Shown: positions 1 through 8,735, counted from the first letter of the stretch. The stretch: 64,000 nt of DNA from Heminiphilus faecis (GCF_008728965.1 NZ_VSMC01000012.1:27298-91297); one strand, 5' to 3'. The notes: generated from the letters alone by a model not told the origin. A program made the numbers and translations.

Positions 1-914
1 AGTATGATTTTTTCACCGAAACGCTTGTTTACACCATTGGCTTCGAATATTTTTGATCCGATGTACGATGACTTGACATTCAGTTCTACATTGTCTTCCG
101 ACAGATTTATTCTTGACCTGCTTTTCAGATCATAAAATGCATCAATACGGTATTTTGCCTTTCCAGCGCGGGCTTGAGGCTGACGCCGCATCCACTCCTG
201 CTCTTTTCGCAGAGTGTTTTTTACTTTGGCAAGTTCCGCACTCATGGCTTCTATGCGTTCCTGCCGACGTCGCAGGTAGTAATCGTAATTGCCGTCGTAG
301 GTATATATGCTTTCGCGGTCAATCTCGATTATTTTGTTGGTAACGCGGTCAAGGAAATATCTGTCGTGGGTCACCATGAGCAGCGTCATGCGTGAGCGAG
401 TCAGATAGTTCTCTATCCATTCGATTACTTTTATGTCAAGATGATTGGTCGGCTCGTCAAGTATTATCAGGTCCGGATTGCCGAGTATGACTTTCGCGAG
501 AGCCACGCGCTTGGATTGCCCGCCTGACATGGTGGATACGGGGCTGTCGGCGTCTGTTATACCGAGCTGGGTCAGCATCTGCCGTGCGCGGTCTTCGTAA
601 GTCCATACGTCATGTTCATCTACGTGCAGGTGCTCTGTGTCGCGCATACAGTAGCCGAGAGCGGTGTCATCTTTCTGAAAGAGGGGAGTCTGATCCAGTA
701 TACCTACTCGGAGTCCCGATCTGAAGGTTATATTGCCGGAGTCAGGACTCTCTTTGCCGGCAATTATGTTGAGCAGGGTTGATTTTCCGGTACCGTTTTT
801 AGCTATAATACCGATTTTGTCACCCTCGTATACCCCGAAAGTGACGTCACGGAATAGCATGCGGTCGCCGTAGCTTTTTGTCAGATTTTCAACCTGTAGA
901 TAACTTGTAGCCAT
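1..914 (-). CDS. ABC-F family ATPase, 3' part cut by window edge
   Basis: About 304 codons are visible from an ATG at 914; the gene runs off the window, so the second ATPase domain is missing here. The visible part holds the first nucleotide-binding domain: Walker A KNGTGKST (about residues 39-46), signature MSGGQ (about 128) and Walker B LIILDEPTNHLD (about 147-158), where the ENPTNHLD-like stretch is typical of ABC-F proteins. It is followed by a charged linker with the RRR/RKEQEW pattern of the ABC-F interdomain linker. There is no membrane segment. ABC-F proteins act on ribosomes (translation factors or antibiotic protection). Which subfamily this is cannot be told without the second domain. 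It is transcribed away from alkD, from a promoter lying in the alkD 3' end. Confidence 0.93.
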   Translation of the reverse strand, partial: MATSYLQVENLTKSYGDRMLFRDVTFGVYEGDKIGIIAKNGTGKSTLLNIIAGKESPDSGNITFRSGLRVGILDQTPLFQKDDTALGYCMRDTEHLHVDEHDVWTYEDRARQMLTQLGITDADSPVSTMSGGQSKRVALAKVILGNPDLIILDEPTNHLDIKVIEWIENYLTRSRMTLLMVTHDRYFLDRVTNKIIEIDRESIYTYDGNYDYYLRRRQERIEAMSAELAKVKNTLRKEQEWMRRQPQARAGKAKYRIDAFYDLKSRSRINLSEDNVELNVKSSYIGSKIFEANGVNKRFGEKII

Positions 915-930
915 AAATGGATATTTTGTA

Positions 931-961
931 CAAACTTACGGAAAATCTACCGAACAGGCAA
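931..961 (-). promoter_or_regulatory. Bacteroidota-type promoter for the ABC-F gene
   Basis: On the minus strand TTG (961-959), 20 nt, then TAAGTTTG (938-931) fits the TTG-N19-21-TAnnTTTG consensus and lies 17 bp from the ABC-F start codon. The upstream half overlaps the last codons of the neighbouring alkD-like gene. Confidence 0.6.
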
Positions 962-1738
962 TATCTGCTTTTTGTATTGTCTCCGCATAAGGCGTAGAGC
1001 GTCGCGTTTGTCTTTGCTCATCTTTTCGGTGGCGTAACTGAGGGTTACCGGCGATATGCGATGTATGTTTATGTTGATGTAATCAATAAGCCGGGCCATG
1101 TCTTTTTTGCCCACTTCCCGCAGCACCCATCCGACGGCTTTCTGCATAAGATTATGTGGATGCTCAAGAAGCATGTCGGCCACGCTTAACGGCAGGTCGA
1201 GTATGCCCTGCCTCACCGGAGTAAGCATTGCTACCATTGCTACGCGTTGACGCCACAGGTTATCGGAATTGATGAGGGTGTTAAGTTCCTCAAGTCTATT
1301 GCCATTGGCGTACTCGACCCCGAGTATGTACTCTGTGCTTAAGTCCACAAGGTCCCAGTTGTTGGCTTTGTGGCAATTGGCGAAATAGAAGTCGGCTATT
1401 TCGCCTTTATAAGACTGTGGTGACTTTCTGTATTTTTCTACAAGAGCGAGAAAGCCTGCCAACCGGAATTCATGGACTGGACTGTCGAGCATTCTGCCAA
1501 TTTCGCATAATGACAACACTGCATAACCTTTTGAAATCCTGCGGTTGTCTGGTACATAAATACCTATGAAAATGTCACCTTCGCCGTATTCGCCCCGACC
1601 TGTCTTGAAAAAACGCATAAGGTCGGGTATTTTTTCGCTATGGGCTACGAGCCTAAGCTCATCCTGCCATGTTTCGACGGTTTTGTGCGTGTCGAGGTTT
1701 GCTTTGTCAGCTGACATCTTTGCCTTTGATATATTCAT
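947..1738 (-). CDS. DNA alkylation repair protein, AlkD-like
   Basis: 263 residues, all-helical, resembling the AlkC/AlkD HEAT-repeat DNA glycosylases that remove bulky or cationic alkylated bases without base flipping. Family landmarks seen: NNWDLVD (about residues 126-132), containing the Trp and the Asp expected in the active cleft; a LWRQRVAMVAM helix; and the C-terminal HPHNLMQKAVGWVLREVGKK segment typical of AlkD. There is no signal peptide, so it is cytoplasmic. The ATG at 1738 is preceded by a TAnnTTTG-like -7 element (1743-1750, minus strand) but no clear -33 at the right distance. It is probably a single gene; the downstream ABC-F gene has its own promoter. Confidence 0.88.
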   Translation of the reverse strand: MNISKAKMSADKANLDTHKTVETWQDELRLVAHSEKIPDLMRFFKTGRGEYGEGDIFIGIYVPDNRRISKGYAVLSLCEIGRMLDSPVHEFRLAGFLALVEKYRKSPQSYKGEIADFYFANCHKANNWDLVDLSTEYILGVEYANGNRLEELNTLINSDNLWRQRVAMVAMLTPVRQGILDLPLSVADMLLEHPHNLMQKAVGWVLREVGKKDMARLIDYININIHRISPVTLSYATEKMSKDKRDALRLMRRQYKKQILPVR

Positions 1739-1762
1739 TCTGCAAATATACTGAAAAAATAA

Positions 1763-3844
1763 CTAAAGACGTTTTAGCTCGGCTTCAGAGGCGGCTTTGC
1801 CTTTGTATTTGCTCTTTTGCGGTCGGAAACGGTAGGCTACATTAAGCGTTATGCCGCGTCGGTCGTAGCTTTGTCGCTTGTCAAACGATATGCCATAGGT
1901 ATACATGGTCCAGTTGTTGTTGGCAGTATTGAATATGTCTGTAGCCGATATTTTTACAGTCAGTGCTTTGTTGAGGAAGGCTTTGCTTACTGATGCGTTC
2001 ATGGTGAACCAAGTTGTGTTGAAGCGGTTGGTGTGCATGTCACCTTCGGTCTGTCCGCTTAAATTGGCGGTTATTGCGATGTCATGTGGAAGGGTGAATG
2101 TGTTGGCAAAATAATATGAGAAAATGGGCTTGTCATATTTTATCTCATCGATATTGAGCCATTGGCGATATAATCCTATGGTATAGTCGGGCCGCCAGAA
2201 TCGGAATGTATTGCTCCAGATAAGATACAGGTTCACCGATGACACATCGATGTTTATCGGATGAAGCAGAAGTTGAAGTGTTGGGGCTTCATATAGTTGT
2301 TTGACAAAGGCATAGCTGTCGTTCGAGTATACATAATCGGCCTGAAGAATGAAGTTTTTCCACATGCCGAATATCTGAAGGTTGTGCATGGTCTCGTCTC
2401 TTAGTCCGGGATTTCCTCCTTCGAGTTCGTGTATGCCTACATAATTCCTGCTGCCGGTAATACGTGCATAGGGTGGTTTTACGGTAGCCGTATTGTAGCT
2501 GATATTGAGCTGGGCCGTAGGGCTGAAAGTGTAACCGAGTGATATGTCGGGAGTGAACATATGGTCTGTGCGGCTGATGTTGTTATCTTTTACATTGTTA
2601 AGTGTGAAAGTGTAGTCACTGTATTCATATCTTGCACCAAGCGACATGCTCCACCTCCCGGTCATGTAAGCCCATGATGCAAACATACCGGCCGATATCT
2701 GTCTTGATGCGGATAACGACGATGGCACATAACTGTCTATTTCCGGATTCCGCATAATATAATCGAGGCTTGAACGAGTGAAGGAACTTTGTGCACCTGC
2801 AGAGAAATTGCCTTTCAGAAGCGGAAAGTCGCAGTACAGTTTTCCAGCCCAAAGAGTCGAGCGGTTGTGATCGGTTGATTTTACAAGCGATAATTCCGCA
2901 TTGGGATATGATGTTGTGACGTCGTTATCGATGTATGCTGACCTGAAGTCGCCGTCAAAGTGTAAGTGGTACTTATTGCCGACAGTATTGTCATAATATG
3001 CTGACACCATGTGGCTCCCTGCTTTCGTATTGCGGGTTATGCAGCGCTCTTCGGGATGAGAATCGTTAAGCCATTCCGTACCGTTATTTGTGAAGTCGCT
3101 ATGCTCGGGATTCAGGTTGTAGTATGCTCCGAGTGATTGTTTCCCGTCAGTATAATTGAAGCCGGCTTTCACTGATGATGCATTTGCTTTATAATTGTTG
3201 TTCTGTGTACTTCCTATAGTCGTCGTCTCGCCATTATATATAAGTCTGTTTATGGAGGAGCCTTTTGTTAAACTGTTATTGTGGGAAAAATCACCGTATG
3301 CAAATATGTCCCATCCGCTGATTCTGTAATTAACGTCGACTGTTTGTGATAGTGACCACTTGCGGCGGTGCTGTGACTGCGATATGGCTGTAAGCGACAG
3401 CCCTTTGATAATGTTACGTTGTGTGGTGATTTTTATGACAGCGCCTACGGTGCTTTTATATTCGGCGCCCGGCGACATAAGTAGCTCCACTTTTTTCATA
3501 TCGGATGATAGCAGGTGCTGCAACTCCTTTGTGTCGTGCACCGGACGTCCGTCTATATAGATTTCGATATCGTTTTTACCGCTGACTGATACATCTGTGT
3601 TTTCGACTTGCATCATCGGTAATTGTGCAAGCACGTCAAGTGCCGTGCCGATGTGTTGCAGTCCTGAACCGCTTACAGTTGTTACGAGAGTTGTGCCGTC
3701 AAGACGTGTTGCCGGTTGCTTTGCTGTTATAACTATTTCCTGCAACTGTTTTGTGATAGAGTCTGACAGTTCGTCGTTTTGGGCCAGAGACATTAACGGT
3801 ATCATAAATGCCGTTAATGTGACGTACTTGAAGTTTAAGTTCAT
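1763..3844 (-). CDS. TonB-dependent receptor-like outer membrane protein
   Basis: 693 residues with an N-terminal signal peptide ending near SLAQ (residue 22). A TonB-receptor plug follows directly (EIVITA near 37, then EIYIDGRPV and MSPGAEYKS around 110-140), then a long alternating, aromatic-rich region typical of the barrel type called OMP_b-brl_3 / outer membrane protein beta-barrel family. The usual carboxypeptidase-regulatory-like N-terminal domain and an obvious SusD partner are absent, so it is not a classical SusCD glycan importer. Substrate unknown. It lies 132 bp downstream of an HTH regulator (3977-4981) on the same strand and has its own promoter. The plug is clearly related to the broken fragment at 9348-9545. 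Confidence 0.85.
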   Translation of the reverse strand: MNLNFKYVTLTAFMIPLMSLAQNDELSDSITKQLQEIVITAKQPATRLDGTTLVTTVSGSGLQHIGTALDVLAQLPMMQVENTDVSVSGKNDIEIYIDGRPVHDTKELQHLLSSDMKKVELLMSPGAEYKSTVGAVIKITTQRNIIKGLSLTAISQSQHRRKWSLSQTVDVNYRISGWDIFAYGDFSHNNSLTKGSSINRLIYNGETTTIGSTQNNNYKANASSVKAGFNYTDGKQSLGAYYNLNPEHSDFTNNGTEWLNDSHPEERCITRNTKAGSHMVSAYYDNTVGNKYHLHFDGDFRSAYIDNDVTTSYPNAELSLVKSTDHNRSTLWAGKLYCDFPLLKGNFSAGAQSSFTRSSLDYIMRNPEIDSYVPSSLSASRQISAGMFASWAYMTGRWSMSLGARYEYSDYTFTLNNVKDNNISRTDHMFTPDISLGYTFSPTAQLNISYNTATVKPPYARITGSRNYVGIHELEGGNPGLRDETMHNLQIFGMWKNFILQADYVYSNDSYAFVKQLYEAPTLQLLLHPINIDVSSVNLYLIWSNTFRFWRPDYTIGLYRQWLNIDEIKYDKPIFSYYFANTFTLPHDIAITANLSGQTEGDMHTNRFNTTWFTMNASVSKAFLNKALTVKISATDIFNTANNNWTMYTYGISFDKRQSYDRRGITLNVAYRFRPQKSKYKGKAASEAELKRL

Positions 3845-3862
3845 TGTCGCAATTTTTTTTTA

Positions 3863-3895
3863 CAAAATTACTTAGACAATGCCTCATTTGCCAAA
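3863..3895 (-). promoter_or_regulatory. promoter of the TonB-dependent receptor
   Basis: Minus strand TTTG (3895-3892), 21 nt, TAATTTTG (3870-3863). It sits in the gap between the HTH gene and the receptor, so the receptor can be expressed independently. Confidence 0.6.
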
Positions 3896-3976
3896 ATAAA
3901 AGTCTGACCGTGCTGTGTGTAATGCTTTTGTTTCTAATTAGTTATGGTGAAACGTGACGTGATTGTCTGACCACAG

Positions 3977-4981
3977 CTATTTTTGCTTGAAAATACCGGC
4001 AAAATCAGTTTGATGGGGTGCGTTTTTGTTGTTGATGCGATTTTTAAGACGTGATTTACGTTTGTATACAACCTCGATGCTCTCCCCGAGCAACAGACTT
4101 ATGGTGCGGTTTGATAACCCGCATGCAAGATACAATGCAAGCCGGTATTCCGATGGTTTTAAATCGCTGTATTCTTTTTTTAGATTATATAGCAGATTGT
4201 CACGACAATCGTTGACCGTATTTTCCATGTCGGCTATTATTACCGGGTCGTTTTTTATCAGGTCTATCTCCCGTTTTACCTTGTCGGCAATAGCTTTGCG
4301 CTCGGCAATAGTTCCCTGTGCTTCGTAATATGTATCGCAAAGCGAATCAATAAGGTTGAAGCGGGTATCAAATAGATGCTTCAGCTTATTTTCCATAACG
4401 GTCATTCCCTTCCGGTTGTTGCTGATGTCGCTTCTTAATGCCGAGGCTTCGGCCATAAGCACTGCTGTCTGTGCCGATCTTATTTTTAAACGTTGTCGTT
4501 GCCATACTATTATGCCTGCTGCAAGCGACAGAAGCAACAGACCGTATAATAAACGTCGGTTGTGTTTAGCACGCTCTTTATAAAGCATAAACTCTTTCTC
4601 CTTTTGAAGATAAAGGGCTGTCACCAACGCATTGCCCTCAACATTTACAGAGCCGGTTAAAGCGCGTTTCGCCTCTTGCGCTCTACGGTATTTGTCGTCA
4701 ATTCTGTGTGCTCCGTAATATTCAATAGCAATATTGATTATTGAGTCTGACGGCGCATGCAGGTTGCGGGCGGCCATTGCCTCGCTATATAATAAAGCCC
4801 AACGCGCCACTGTGGACGAGTCGTGAAGCTGTGATACATCGATTAGGTTGAGCCGGTCAAACGCTTTTTCCGGATTTTCAGCCATTAACCGCTCGGCATC
4901 GTCAAGACTTCTTATATACTGGGTTGAGTATGAACATCCGGCAGTCAGAAACACAGCTATTATATATAGTATGATACGCAT
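3977..4981 (-). CDS. lipid-anchored, membrane-spanning HTH regulator
   Basis: 334 residues. Parts in order: a lipoprotein-type signal with lipobox LTAGC (Cys16); a short helical, TPR-like region (about 25-135); one membrane helix (about 143-160, LLYGLLLLSLAAGIIVW); a coiled-coil region; and a C-terminal LuxR/sigma-like helix-turn-helix (about 275-315, LACGLSNRTISLLLGESIE). This fits a known Bacteroidota design in which a periplasmic sensor is joined through one membrane helix to a cytoplasmic DNA-binding or signalling domain. Its likely target is the TonB receptor gene just downstream (inference). A -7-like TAAATTTG lies at 5031-5038 on the minus strand without a good -33. It is a relative, by architecture, of the 554-residue protein at 7071-8735. 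The ligand is unknown. Confidence 0.7.
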   Translation of the reverse strand: MRIILYIIAVFLTAGCSYSTQYIRSLDDAERLMAENPEKAFDRLNLIDVSQLHDSSTVARWALLYSEAMAARNLHAPSDSIINIAIEYYGAHRIDDKYRRAQEAKRALTGSVNVEGNALVTALYLQKEKEFMLYKERAKHNRRLLYGLLLLSLAAGIIVWQRQRLKIRSAQTAVLMAEASALRSDISNNRKGMTVMENKLKHLFDTRFNLIDSLCDTYYEAQGTIAERKAIADKVKREIDLIKNDPVIIADMENTVNDCRDNLLYNLKKEYSDLKPSEYRLALYLACGLSNRTISLLLGESIEVVYKRKSRLKNRINNKNAPHQTDFAGIFKQK

Positions 4982-5049
4982 GTTTTATTCTGTATTATTC
5001 CTGTGACATGGATTGTTAATGGTTATGTTGCAAATTTATGCAATTTTTA

Positions 5050-5081
5050 TTTGAATGACGGAAATAATTGGACTACATTTG
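5050..5081 (+). promoter_or_regulatory. promoter of the PAP2 gene
   Basis: TTTG (5050-5053), 20 nt, TACATTTG (5074-5081); the start codon follows at 5098, leaving a very short leader. Confidence 0.6.
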
Positions 5082-5097
5082 TATGTAAATCCTGTAT

Positions 5098-6042
5098 ATG
5101 AAGTTAAAATGTATTTTATTATCCGTGTTTGCGTTAGCTGCTGTGTCGCTGCATGCGGCAGAAAAACCGGATAGTCTGTCACATAGTCGCAGTCCGTTGA
5201 AGAGCGTGGTGCAGGCCGGTACGGCATTTGCTGTTAACGTCGGCATTACCGAGGTGCTGAAACATACGGTGACCGAAAGACGTCCCGATGGGTCAGGCGA
5301 TGATTCGTTTCCGAGCCGTCATACATCTTGGGCCTACAATCTCGGTTCGATAGGGGCCCGTGAGCTTTATCGCTTCTCCCCGTGGTCGGTGACGGGATTT
5401 CATGCAATGGCATCGGCTGTGGGTATGCAGCGTATAATGGCCCGGCGTCATCTTCCGCGCGATGTATTGGCCGGAGCTGCTATAGGTGTCGCCTCGGCTG
5501 AGCTTGGTTATTGGTTAGGCGGACTTTTCTTTCACGATGCCCCACTGAAGCTGCCCCATATGTCCTATGAGCGTCTTGCCGCATTTGACTACGCTACAGT
5601 AGCTGTATTTCCCTTATCCGATATAGGGGAGGGTTTGTCGCTACGTACCGGATTTTCGGCAAAAGCACATGTCATATATCCGCTGAACGAACATCTTGGG
5701 CTGCTTGCTGCATTGAAGGTGCAGTCATTGCCGGTATATCGGTCTGGCCAATTTTTCGGACTGCTTGACTCTGCCGGATTGTCGGCAGGAGCATCTTATG
5801 GTATGTCTTTGGGCGGAAGATGGGGCATTGAAAGCGATATCGTCATCGGTGTATCCCGGGTTTGGGGACAGGGAGGGTACAATTGTGGACGATGGGCTTT
5901 TGATTGCGATGCCACGCTTGGTTTCCCCTGTCGTATTGCCGACATGCTTATGTTGGGGCCACGCGCCGGTTATAATGTTATGGTAATGTCTGACGCAATA
6001 TCTATGCTTACTTTGTCGTTTTTTACTCAAATTACATTCTGA
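5098..6042 (+). CDS. PAP2-family phosphatase with barrel-like C-terminus
   Basis: 314 residues with a signal peptide (cleavage near LHAAEK, about residue 22). The PAP2 acid-phosphatase signature is complete: KHTVTERRP (motif 1, K-x6-RP), PSRH (motif 2) and RIMARRHLPRD (motif 3, R-x5-H-x3-D). Such enzymes dephosphorylate lipid phosphates such as undecaprenyl pyrophosphate or phosphatidic acid, or trim lipid A. After the PAP2 domain (ending about residue 165) there are roughly 145 more residues, rich in alternating polar and hydrophobic strands and Gly/aromatics, ending in ...SFFTQITF. A C-terminal Phe is typical of outer-membrane strands. This suggests a PAP2 domain joined to a small barrel, or a strand-rich domain. 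It is a single gene with its own promoter. Substrate not predictable. Confidence 0.82.
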   Translation: MKLKCILLSVFALAAVSLHAAEKPDSLSHSRSPLKSVVQAGTAFAVNVGITEVLKHTVTERRPDGSGDDSFPSRHTSWAYNLGSIGARELYRFSPWSVTGFHAMASAVGMQRIMARRHLPRDVLAGAAIGVASAELGYWLGGLFFHDAPLKLPHMSYERLAAFDYATVAVFPLSDIGEGLSLRTGFSAKAHVIYPLNEHLGLLAALKVQSLPVYRSGQFFGLLDSAGLSAGASYGMSLGGRWGIESDIVIGVSRVWGQGGYNCGRWAFDCDATLGFPCRIADMLMLGPRAGYNVMVMSDAISMLTLSFFTQITF

Positions 6043-6121
6043 TACAGAGTCTTATTTATCTTATATTGAGAGTAGGTACCGGCTATTGTTGATAAAACAT
6101 CAAAATTATTGAGCTAAAAAT

Positions 6122-6152
6122 TTTGACAAGTCGAAAACATTGCATAACTTTG
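6122..6152 (+). promoter_or_regulatory. promoter of tRNA-Ser
   Basis: TTTG (6122-6125), 19 nt, TAACTTTG (6145-6152); the mature tRNA begins 30 bp downstream. Confidence 0.65.
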
Positions 6153-6181
6153 CACCGCTAAGTCAGAAAAGACCCACGCAA

Positions 6182-6268
6182 GGAGAGGTGGGTGAGTGGC
6201 TGAAACCACCAGTTTGCTAAACTGACGTAGGAGCAATCCTACCACGAGTTCGAATCTCGTCCTCTCCG
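6182..6268 (+). tRNA. tRNA-Ser (anticodon GCU)
   Basis: 87-nt class II tRNA. The acceptor GGAGAGG (6182-6188) pairs with CCTCTCC (6261-6267); discriminator G. The anticodon arm is CAGTTTGCTAAACTG with anticodon GCT. A long variable arm and a GTTCGAATC T-loop are present. CCA is not encoded. Confidence 0.97.
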
Positions 6269-6278
6269 CAAGGTGTTA

Positions 6279-6306
6279 ACCCGCTGAATTTCAGCGGGTT
6301 TTCTTG
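6279..6306 (+). terminator. intrinsic terminator after tRNA-Ser
   Basis: Inverted repeat AACCCGCTGA / TCAGCGGGTT (6279-6300) followed by TTTCTT. Confidence 0.8.
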
Positions 6307-6698
6307 TGTTGAAAAAACAGCAGGCGCTGACCCATTATAATACAGCAGGCATGTAGGGGCGCCAGTAGTACGGCACCAGCTTATCCGGATGGTCATGCGG
6401 TCAAAGCGGTTGCGGATGGCCATAAGGGTTGCGGCCGTACGGACATGGCCATTCAATCTGTGAGCATTTGCAGGCTCTCGCCATATTGGTGCTTTTTTAT
6501 GACATGTATATTGTGCTGGGAATAATTTTGTTTATGTCACCACAATAATCGAACCTATGAAGTTAACCGTTTTTTTGTCACTACAAATCATAGCTATTTC
6601 GAGAAGCATGCGGGTCGCAGCCGGACGTCATTGTACAAGTGTCCCTACCACAAAGTAGTTGCCGTTTAACAACTGCTTTGTATAGCTATTGATTATAG
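6307..6698. other. gene-free stretch downstream of tRNA-Ser
   Basis: About 390 bp with no credible gene on either strand. A minus-strand reading frame (6217-6456) overlaps the tRNA and is a by-product. A weak GC-rich hairpin (GGCGCC / GGCACC near 6359-6378) is present. No integrase, direct repeat of the tRNA end or IS terminus was seen, though the position behind a tRNA would suit a lost insertion. Confidence 0.5.
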
Positions 6699-6728
6699 TT
6701 GCATAATCATCGATATTTATTAAATTTG
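6699..6728 (+). promoter_or_regulatory. promoter of the 86-aa protein / HTH regulator pair
   Basis: TTG (6699-6701), 19 nt, TAAATTTG (6721-6728); it serves the gene at 6785 and probably 7071. Confidence 0.6.
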
Positions 6729-6784
6729 CACGTAGAACGGCCTCTGAACGACCGGAACCGACAAACTATTTTAAATATGCGCAT

Positions 6785-7045
6785 ATGGACAGGAAAGAAC
6801 TTAAAAAGCTATATAATACTCCGGCAAATTTAAGGTTAAAGCGTATCGCTCTTTGCCTTATCGGAGTAGCTATTGCCATTCTGATTAGTATGATATTCTT
6901 GGTGGATAATGTCTCATGGCAATTATGGTACTTCATGCGCGGTTGTGCCGGGGCATTGGCAATCATATTTGTTATTATAGTGACAATTCTTGTCTATCGT
7001 GTGAACAGCGCTTATATATCCGGGGACCGGCGCGATAAAAAATGA
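6785..7045 (+). CDS. small two-helix membrane protein, unknown
   Basis: 86 residues, not recognised. It has a basic N-terminus (MDRKELKKLY), two predicted membrane helices (about 20-41, LCLIGVAIAILISMIFLV, and 51-73, GCAGALAIIFVIIVTILVY) and a charged tail (GDRRDKK), so both ends are probably cytoplasmic. It lies 25 bp before the 554-residue HTH regulator on the same strand and shares its promoter, so a role as an accessory membrane subunit of that regulator is plausible but unproven. Confidence 0.6.
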   Translation: MDRKELKKLYNTPANLRLKRIALCLIGVAIAILISMIFLVDNVSWQLWYFMRGCAGALAIIFVIIVTILVYRVNSAYISGDRRDKK

Positions 7046-7070
7046 TGCATCCGCTTTTAAACCACAAATA

Positions 7071-8735
7071 ATGAGAGAATTAATATATGTGTTGACGGCT
7101 ATTGTTGTATTGGGCATTGTTTCATGTTCGAAGTCAATGTCACGATACGATGAAGAGATTGACCGGGCCCAACAGACGATGCGCAGCAATACCGACAGCG
7201 CACTGTCAATCTTGGATGCTATAGATCCTTTTGAACTGAAAATCGATTCTCTGCGGGCTAAATACCATTTCCTGAAAGGGTACGGACACTTGAAGCGCAA
7301 CCGTTCCATGATTGGCGATTCACTTATAAGTTACGCCCACGAGTATTATCGGGGGAAAGACGTTGTGAGAGACATCAGGAGCGGTATGGTCTTTGCTTGG
7401 TATAAGTTCTGGGTCGGCGATACTCCCGGAGCCTTGGCCATGCTTGACTCCCTTGCGGAATTGCCTGACGTGCCCGACTCGTTGATGTTGCAGGTACTCA
7501 GGGTCCGCGTATTGCTCGGAGCTTCCGAGTATCAGGGTAAAGAGCTTATCCCGTACGCGAAAAAGTTTCATGAACTGGAGACGGATTCTATGAGAAAGAC
7601 AGAGGCTCGGTACATGCTTTTATCGGCCTATGAATATGCCGGCGAGACAGACTCCGCGCTTTATCTTGTGGATGAGCTGATAGACTATGCCCGCGACAAC
7701 AGGTGGGGCGACAAGCAATTTCTGTTTGAACTTGAACGGGCACAATTGTTGACGGAAAACAGCAGAAGCGGCGAAAGCGATGAGCTGATCGGGGAGATAT
7801 TCCGTAAGGCGGGGCCCGGCAACGGAGCGGCTGACCTGCTGTATTTCCAGTATGCCATAAACGCGCTTAACTCCGGCGATGTCGGTAGGGCCGCGCGAAA
7901 CCTTGCATTGGCCGACAGTGTAGCAGGCAAATTGAGAAAAGACGATGACGCCTATTATCGCAGTTACAGCAATCTGCTCCATGCAATTATCGACTTCAAG
8001 CAGACGGGGCGTATAAAGCTGATGCACATTAACGGCCTTAACAATCGCCAGAATGAACGCTTCAATCGCGTGAAAGCCTCGCAGTGGGAGTCGGAACGTG
8101 GCGCGTTGCGTCAGCAGAACCGTGCTTTGGCACTGAAAGCCGAGAGTGAACACAAGACAGTGATTATCCTTATAATAAGTCTTGTTACGTTGGTTGTCAT
8201 GGTCGGCGCTATATGGATTATAAGAATACGCCGTTTACGCGAGCGTGAAAATGAGGAGCGTATCGAAGCGCTGCAGAAGATGGTCGACGAGTATAAGGCC
8301 ACACCCGCTGTGCCGGATTCCGAAATCAAGGGTTCGGCGGCACTGCGCAGCGCCATGCTGAAGCAACTGGGCATTATCAAGATGGTGGCGGAAACTCCGA
8401 CAGAACAGAACCGGGAAATGCTGCGTAAAATTTCCTCCATCGACGGAGAGATAAACGGTGAACTTGTCGACTGGTCAAACGTCTTTGAGATGATTGACAA
8501 CCTTTATTCCGGATTCTATGCAACCCTCCACCACAAGTATGGCGACGTTCTTAGTCTGAAAGAAGAGCAGATAATAGTCCTTATGGTGGCCGGATTTTCG
8601 ACAAAGGAAATCAGTGTGATAACAGGGCAGACCACCTCCACTGTCTATGTCAGAAAATCATCGATAAGGAAGAAGCTCGGAGTGCCCGAGAAGGAGGATA
8701 TTGTCCGGTTTCTGCTAAGTCAGCGCCGAAGTTAA
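7071..8735 (+). CDS. lipid-anchored TPR/transmembrane HTH regulator
   Basis: 554 residues. Lipobox GIVSC (Cys19) is followed by a long helical repeat region (about 25-340) with TPR-like patterns such as DSALSILDAID and DSALYLVDELIDYA, a single membrane helix (about 363-384, VIILIISLVTLVVMVGAIW), a basic/coiled-coil linker, and a C-terminal LuxR-type HTH (about 490-554, LSLKEEQIIVLMVAGFSTKE then STVYVRKSSIRKKLGV). It is the larger analogue of 3977-4981. By known Bacteroidota examples, the repeats sense something in the periplasm and the HTH binds DNA or partners in the cytoplasm. Neighbours are a small membrane protein before it and, after it, a lipoprotein and a TonB-receptor fragment, giving the same regulator-receptor order as the opposite-strand module. 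Confidence 0.72.
   Translation: MRELIYVLTAIVVLGIVSCSKSMSRYDEEIDRAQQTMRSNTDSALSILDAIDPFELKIDSLRAKYHFLKGYGHLKRNRSMIGDSLISYAHEYYRGKDVVRDIRSGMVFAWYKFWVGDTPGALAMLDSLAELPDVPDSLMLQVLRVRVLLGASEYQGKELIPYAKKFHELETDSMRKTEARYMLLSAYEYAGETDSALYLVDELIDYARDNRWGDKQFLFELERAQLLTENSRSGESDELIGEIFRKAGPGNGAADLLYFQYAINALNSGDVGRAARNLALADSVAGKLRKDDDAYYRSYSNLLHAIIDFKQTGRIKLMHINGLNNRQNERFNRVKASQWESERGALRQQNRALALKAESEHKTVIILIISLVTLVVMVGAIWIIRIRRLRERENEERIEALQKMVDEYKATPAVPDSEIKGSAALRSAMLKQLGIIKMVAETPTEQNREMLRKISSIDGEINGELVDWSNVFEMIDNLYSGFYATLHHKYGDVLSLKEEQIIVLMVAGFSTKEISVITGQTTSTVYVRKSSIRKKLGVPEKEDIVRFLLSQRRS

Noticed and set aside
6217..6456. 79-codon minus-strand frame overlapping tRNA-Ser
   Set aside because: It reads through the tRNA and its terminator and shows the familiar spurious peptide made by a tRNA complement.
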